A DNA stretch of 16,749 nucleotides from Desulfonatronospira sp. (lineage in GTDB: Bacteria; Desulfobacterota; Desulfovibrionia; Desulfovibrionales; Desulfonatronovibrionaceae): the NCBI GenBank assembly GCA_003563255.1, contig PWSL01000456.1, forward strand, positions 1 through 16,749. The letters are read 5' to 3'. Each line of letters starts with the position of its first letter. Within the stretch, counting starts at the first letter, position 1. The notes beneath the pieces were generated by a model that did no database searches, was not told where the DNA came from, and saw only the letters and a program-made list of their open reading frames with translations. Positions 13,489 to 16,749 of this stretch are shown here, in pieces. A program made the translations under genes and the position numbers.

Positions 13489-16157
13489 TAGTTTATGTTC
13501 AGGGAATCGTAAATATAAGTCAACAATGTTTTTATGTGAAAGGGTTTACGCATGCAGCGACAGTTACCCTGCTCCAGAGCCTCTTGCATTTCCTCATGGG
13601 TGGCCATTCCGGTAATGACAATGACAGGCAGGTGTTCATTAATTTTTCGGAATTCACGCAACAGGGAAAGACCGTCTCGCAGGGGCATCTTGATGTCCAG
13701 AAGCAACAGATCATAATAGTGGTTGTAAAGCTTATCCAGGCCTTTTTCACCATTATCCGCAGTATCCACGATCATGTTTTCGTTTTCCAGGGTTTCCTTT
13801 AATATGTCCCGGATATGTTCCTCATCATCAACAACCATAATTCTGGGAAGCGCCTGATCATCGTTTGCAGACAAAGGGCGCTGTGCTTTGGGTGCTGGTT
13901 TGAGCTGGTCTATATCCACAGGAAGTACAATTTCCACCCGAGTTCCTTTCCCAGGCTCACTGTGCATGTATATCCTGCCGAAATGGTTGTTGATGATTCC
14001 GTATGAAGTGGAAAGCCCCAACCCAGTGCCCTTGCCTTCTTCTTTTGTAGTATAAAAAGGATCGAAGATTTTGTTGAGATCTTCACTGGATATGCCTTCG
14101 CCCTCGTCATGAATACTGATAATAACGCTGCTGCAATCCTTGGAATGTTCTGTGCCGACGGTAATAGTGCCTCCCTCTTTTTCCATGGCATGCTGAGCAT
14201 TGATGAGCATGTTGAGGAAGACCTGCTCCAACTGCCCGGGATCAGCCATTATTGCCTTCAAATCAGGAGCATGGTTTCTCTTCACTTTGATATCGTACCT
14301 TTTAAACTCTGAGCTCAGCAGTTCCAGAACCTTGTCAATTATTTTATGTACATGGGTTTCGATCAGATCAGGCGGAGTTGGTTTTGCAAAGTCAATGAGG
14401 TTGGCAAGGATTTTACTGATTCTGTCGATCTGCTCGGAAATAAGAGACAGCTCCTTTTGTTTCTTTTCATCTTTTTCCTTTAACTGCAGCAACTGGGCTC
14501 TGGCCGAAATAATGGCCAATGGATTGTTTATTTCGTGGGCAGCCCCGGCTGCCAAAAGACCCACAGCTGCCAGACGTTCAGTCTGCATGTGCTGCAATGT
14601 CAGCTTTCTGTTCTTCCATAGGGTTTGGGTTAGTTCTTCTGTAGTTTTATCCAGGTTATCGTAGAGTCTTGATTTTTCAAGACTTGCGGACAGAATTCGG
14701 GTGGTTTGAAAAAAGAGCTTACGTTCCTGTTCCTGGAAATAATGCCATTCAGGCTTGAGTAGTATGCCCAGTTCACCAGACATTTTATCCTGGTTTTGAA
14801 AACTATATATATGGAACATGGAGTGTATACCGTAATTACACGTACCAGTGGAGCTACTTCTGTCCTGATATTTTGAAAGTATTTTTTTTAAATTTTCCGG
14901 AATCTTCTGGTCAACATGTTCCCATACAGGAATGCCGTTGCGATCCAGGAAACAAAGCAATTTCCTTGCTCGTCCGTCATCCTTCCAGACAACTCCTTCC
15001 AGTTCCCTGGTATTGGGATCAATGACATAAAAAAAGCCTGTACGCACTGGATCGAATCTGCTCAATGCTTTGGCGGCTTCTCCCAGAATAGCCTGTTTAT
15101 CAAAAAGTGGAGTAAGGCGTAAGGAAAGATCCTGGTTCAGGTTAAGAATCTCATGGTATTTTTCAAGCTGTTTGTTTTTTTGGTCCAGTTCAAGACTGAG
15201 GGCGGAGAGTTTTTTATTTGCTTGTTTGACTGTTTGAAGAAAGGTTGAGTTGAGATCGCTTTCTAAATCGAAAAATTCTGCCATGCGGGAAAAGTTTCTG
15301 GTAACCTCCTCTTTGACAGCATCCAAGTCTTTATTCTCTAGTCCAAGGTTCAGCCTGCTTTGTCCCTGTGTCAGAAAATCACAGGATATCTGATAGTCGC
15401 AGAAAATTTCATGAGCCAGTTCATTGGACTTAATAATTATTTTCTGCAATTCTCTGCTGTCCACGGGAATATCCTCAGGATCAAGCTGATGATGCAGCCA
15501 TATGCTGTCCACTATATATTGTGGCAACCCCCACTGGGCTGCCAGGAGCTTGCCGATAATGCAATGGTTGGTATCCAGAACGGCTTGTTCTGCCTCGAGT
15601 ATATGCAAATTTTGTTTCTGCCTGAGATCTTCAATTTTTTGATGGCTTTCAGGAAATATGTCTATAATGACCATTTTGCCGATGTCGTGAAGCAAGGCCC
15701 CGACAAAGGCTTTCTCCTTCAAAGATGGGCGGATTTTTTGAGAAATGGCTTCAGCAATGAGGGCTGACAATAGACTGTGAGACCATAACTGCCTGGATTG
15801 TAAGTAGAGGTCGCTGGTGGGATCTGCAAGATAGTCACTGAACATAACCCCCAGAAGCGCGCATCTTACCTGAGACAGTCCTGCCAGGGCTATGGCCTGT
15901 TTAGTGCTGGTTATTCTTTCTCTGAAGCCGGCTTGTACATTATTAACCAGCCTTAGTACTCTGGCTGTCAGTACAGGATCTGATTCAATGATTTTACCCA
16001 GAGCATTGAGATCGATATCGTCATTCATGGACTGGGTCAGGGCCTGTATTGCCACAGGGGGGATGACTGGAAGATCGTCAATTCTTTTAATCAAGGAGCG
16101 CATGCCTTGACCGTAAACAACCTTTGAAGGGCTGATGGAAGGGTTTTTTCCATGCAT
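13488..16157 (-). CDS. HDOD-histidine kinase-receiver fusion protein
   Basis: 889 residues from the ATG at 16157. An HDOD domain spans about 25-230 (LPVIPPVAIQAL, ESDPVLTARVLRLVNN, LLHDIGK at 155-161, LHH at 221-223). HDOD domains are HD-related output/signalling domains, here used as a sensor or dimerisation platform. A coiled-coil-like helix spans about 300-345 and a region of GAF-like length about 346-495; the GAF assignment is tentative. The HisKA motif AAHEINNPL has H541. The HATPase has N653, DEGEG at 684 and GKGTGLGL at 708. A C-terminal receiver spans about 771-885 (D777/D778, D821, K871). No membrane segment is seen. An upstream in-frame ATG at 16208 would add 17 residues encoded by a dispersed repeat and is rejected; ATG 16157 has AGGAG 10 nt upstream. 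The stop overlaps the MinD-like start. Joint action with that ATPase is inferred from the coupling. Confidence 0.93.
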   Translation of the reverse strand: MHGKNPSISPSKVVYGQGMRSLIKRIDDLPVIPPVAIQALTQSMNDDIDLNALGKIIESDPVLTARVLRLVNNVQAGFRERITSTKQAIALAGLSQVRCALLGVMFSDYLADPTSDLYLQSRQLWSHSLLSALIAEAISQKIRPSLKEKAFVGALLHDIGKMVIIDIFPESHQKIEDLRQKQNLHILEAEQAVLDTNHCIIGKLLAAQWGLPQYIVDSIWLHHQLDPEDIPVDSRELQKIIIKSNELAHEIFCDYQISCDFLTQGQSRLNLGLENKDLDAVKEEVTRNFSRMAEFFDLESDLNSTFLQTVKQANKKLSALSLELDQKNKQLEKYHEILNLNQDLSLRLTPLFDKQAILGEAAKALSRFDPVRTGFFYVIDPNTRELEGVVWKDDGRARKLLCFLDRNGIPVWEHVDQKIPENLKKILSKYQDRSSSTGTCNYGIHSMFHIYSFQNQDKMSGELGILLKPEWHYFQEQERKLFFQTTRILSASLEKSRLYDNLDKTTEELTQTLWKNRKLTLQHMQTERLAAVGLLAAGAAHEINNPLAIISARAQLLQLKEKDEKKQKELSLISEQIDRISKILANLIDFAKPTPPDLIETHVHKIIDKVLELLSSEFKRYDIKVKRNHAPDLKAIMADPGQLEQVFLNMLINAQHAMEKEGGTITVGTEHSKDCSSVIISIHDEGEGISSEDLNKIFDPFYTTKEEGKGTGLGLSTSYGIINNHFGRIYMHSEPGKGTRVEIVLPVDIDQLKPAPKAQRPLSANDDQALPRIMVVDDEEHIRDILKETLENENMIVDTADNGEKGLDKLYNHYYDLLLLDIKMPLRDGLSLLREFRKINEHLPVIVITGMATHEEMQEALEQGNCRCMRKPFHIKTLLTYIYDSLNIN

Positions 16158-16167
16158 AATACGCTTG

Positions 16168-16172
16168 CTCCT
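16168..16172 (-). promoter_or_regulatory. Ribosome-binding site deciding the 16157 start
   Basis: AGGAG on the minus strand, 10 nt before the ATG at 16157. It lies inside the frame that a start at 16208 would use. This supports the shorter protein. Confidence 0.6.
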
Positions 16173-16179
16173 GGAGTTA

Positions 16180-16208
16180 TTTTTACTAACGCTGGCCTGT
16201 GCCCGCAA
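16180..16208 (-). promoter_or_regulatory. Weak candidate promoter for the HDOD kinase operon
   Basis: TTGCGG (16203-16208) and TAAAAA (16180-16185) on the minus strand are spaced by 17 bp. They match consensus at only 3 and 4 of 6 positions. The -35 part falls inside the dispersed repeat at 16185-16253. Low confidence. Confidence 0.18.
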
Positions 16209-16253
16209 CCCAAAAACATATTCTCACGCAAAGGCGCAAAGGTCGCCAAGGAA
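16185..16253 (+). repeat. Dispersed CGCAAAGG element, copy 2
   Basis: Matches 10054-10119 over its length (actaacgc…gcccgcaaccca, A-rich stretch, attctcacgcaaagg, gcaaaggtcg, caaggaa). Its first 28 bp (16185-16212) recur exactly at 16370-16397. It ends just upstream of the HDOD kinase start region. Confidence 0.7.
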
Positions 16254-16307
16254 GACAGGATACCCCTGCTTCGCCTCTTAATCTTTGCGTACTTAGCGTC
16301 TGGCCTG

Positions 16308-16324
16308 CCACGCGCTTCGCGTGG
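16308..16324. repeat. REP-like hairpin
   Basis: A perfect inverted repeat ccacgcg/cgcgtgg with loop ctt. It lies between the two copies of the 28-bp direct repeat. Confidence 0.55.
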
Positions 16325-16346
16325 TTCAATATTTTCTTGTTTATCC

Positions 16347-16366
16347 TGACAGGATTTCAGGAGTAA
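16347..16366 (-). repeat. Dispersed 20-bp repeat, copy 2
   Basis: Reverse complement of 155-174 with one mismatch. It lies directly before the second 28-bp direct repeat. Confidence 0.5.
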
Positions 16367-16369
16367 GTC

Positions 16370-16397
16370 ACTAACGCTGGCCTGTGCCCGCAACCCA
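16370..16397 (+). repeat. 28-bp direct repeat, second copy
   Basis: Identical to 16185-16212 over 28 bp, 185 bp apart. The second copy lacks the CGCAAAGG part that follows the first, so the larger element is modular. Confidence 0.7.
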
Positions 16398-16449
16398 GAT
16401 AAGAAAAGAGTTTTTTGCCCACAGATCACACCCAGTGAAATCCGTCCCA

Positions 16450-16488
16450 GTGAAACCCCCTTTGGGGAGTCCCATGGGACTGTTTCAC
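16450..16488. repeat. Compact three-way-junction palindrome
   Basis: The outer stem gtgaaac (16450-16456) pairs with gtttcac (16482-16488). Inside are two adjacent perfect hairpins, cccc-ttt-gggg (16457-16467) and agtcccatgggact (16468-16481). No base is left unpaired at the junction. Just upstream, cccagtgaaa occurs twice (16431-16440 and 16446-16455). No T-tract follows. Confidence 0.65.
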
Positions 16489-16587
16489 GGGATAAACTGC
16501 GCTGAGACTTCGTCTATTCCACCGGGCAGGCAGATTGATACAGATATAAGAGATTGAAGAGATATATTTTTTTCCTTGCGGGAATAA

Positions 16588-16712
16588 CACTACAGCGAAA
16601 CTTATGATTGACCTCCGGGGACTGGCTCTTTTGCCGCCAAATTTTTGGAGCAATTACTATCACTACAGCGACACTTTATTTGAACTCGAAGGGGACTGGC
16701 TCTTTTGCCGCC
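16588..16712 (+). repeat. Tandem CACTACAGCG-GGGGACTGGCTC module, two copies
   Basis: Copy A (16588-16638) and copy B (16661-16712) each contain cactacagcg, an AT-rich spacer of variable sequence, then ggggactggctcttttgccgcc (split here as ggggactggctc and ttttgccgcc). The period is 73-74 bp and the module is about 51 bp. The two ends are conserved while the middle differs. No gene is seen in 16209-16749. Confidence 0.7.
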
Positions 16713-16749
16713 GAGAGCCCAGCCATTTTACGGTTTGAGTTCGGCAAAA

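Noticed and set aside
16158..16208. N-terminal extension of the HDOD kinase from ATG 16208
   Set aside because: The extension is encoded by a dispersed repeat, and ATG 16157 has a better ribosome-binding site.
16091..16429. Minus-strand frame of 112 codons
   Set aside because: It overlaps the start of the HDOD kinase in another frame and runs through both copies of the 28-bp repeat.

Overview
The window is a two-component-signalling region of a bacterial chromosome. It carries four histidine kinases (one broken by an in-frame stop), a stand-alone CheY-like regulator, a MinD-family ATPase and a Walker/PD-(D/E)XK protein. The genes are separated by intergenic DNA crowded with dispersed palindromes and short tandem repeats. 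The protein styles (HDOD-kinase-receiver fusion, Rcp1-like regulator beside a sCache/PAS kinase, REC-PAS-kinase-REC hybrids, AAA-ATPase-like/PD-(D/E)XK gene) and the repeat load fit a free-living anaerobic Desulfobacterota (sulfate-reducer-like) genome. This assignment is inference from gene style; no rRNA or metabolic marker gene is present.

Layout. 1-676: non-coding, with a cluster of four REP-like hairpins, dispersed repeats and a heptamer array. 677-5697, minus strand: a three-gene signalling cassette, in transcription order a membrane sCache-HAMP-PAS kinase (4528-5697 plus 3172-4509, divided by an in-frame TAG), a Rcp1/CheY-like receiver (2680-3126), and a soluble REC-PAS-HisKA-ATPase-REC hybrid kinase (677-2659). 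5698-6209: repeats, including a nested inverted structure. 6210-9989, minus strand: a 1259-residue phosphorelay kinase (REC-PAS-PAS-PAS-HisKA-ATPase-REC-REC-Hpt) whose ATPase domain contains a heptamer-repeat insertion. 9990-10252: divergent spacer with a heptamer array over the kinase ribosome-binding site and a candidate promoter for the plus-strand gene. 10253-11791, plus strand: AAA-ATPase-like/PD-(D/E)XK protein. 11792-12126: convergent spacer with REP-like palindromes. 12127-16157, minus strand: a two-gene operon coupled by a TAATG overlap, an HDOD-kinase-receiver protein followed by a MinD/FlhG-like ATPase with a degenerate receiver at its C terminus. 16158-16749: non-coding repeats, including a compact three-way-junction palindrome and a tandem module.

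How the genes may work together. The 677-5697 cassette looks like a relay: the membrane sensor would phosphorylate the small receiver, and the hybrid kinase would integrate or branch the signal. The amber codon may have disconnected its sensor. The 6210-9989 kinase holds a complete His-Asp-His relay except for a DNA-binding output. The HDOD kinase/MinD pair is the most unusual system here: a predicted phosphorylation sensor translationally coupled to a ParA/MinD-type ATPase that carries a pseudo-receiver, which suggests signal-dependent positioning or assembly. That role is inferred, not shown.

At least six repeat families occur. The most striking is a 7-bp unit (TGACCTC and variants) in five arrays. 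One lies inside a kinase reading frame, one forms the ribosome-binding region of the same gene, and two are joined to a perfect 14-bp-stem hairpin.
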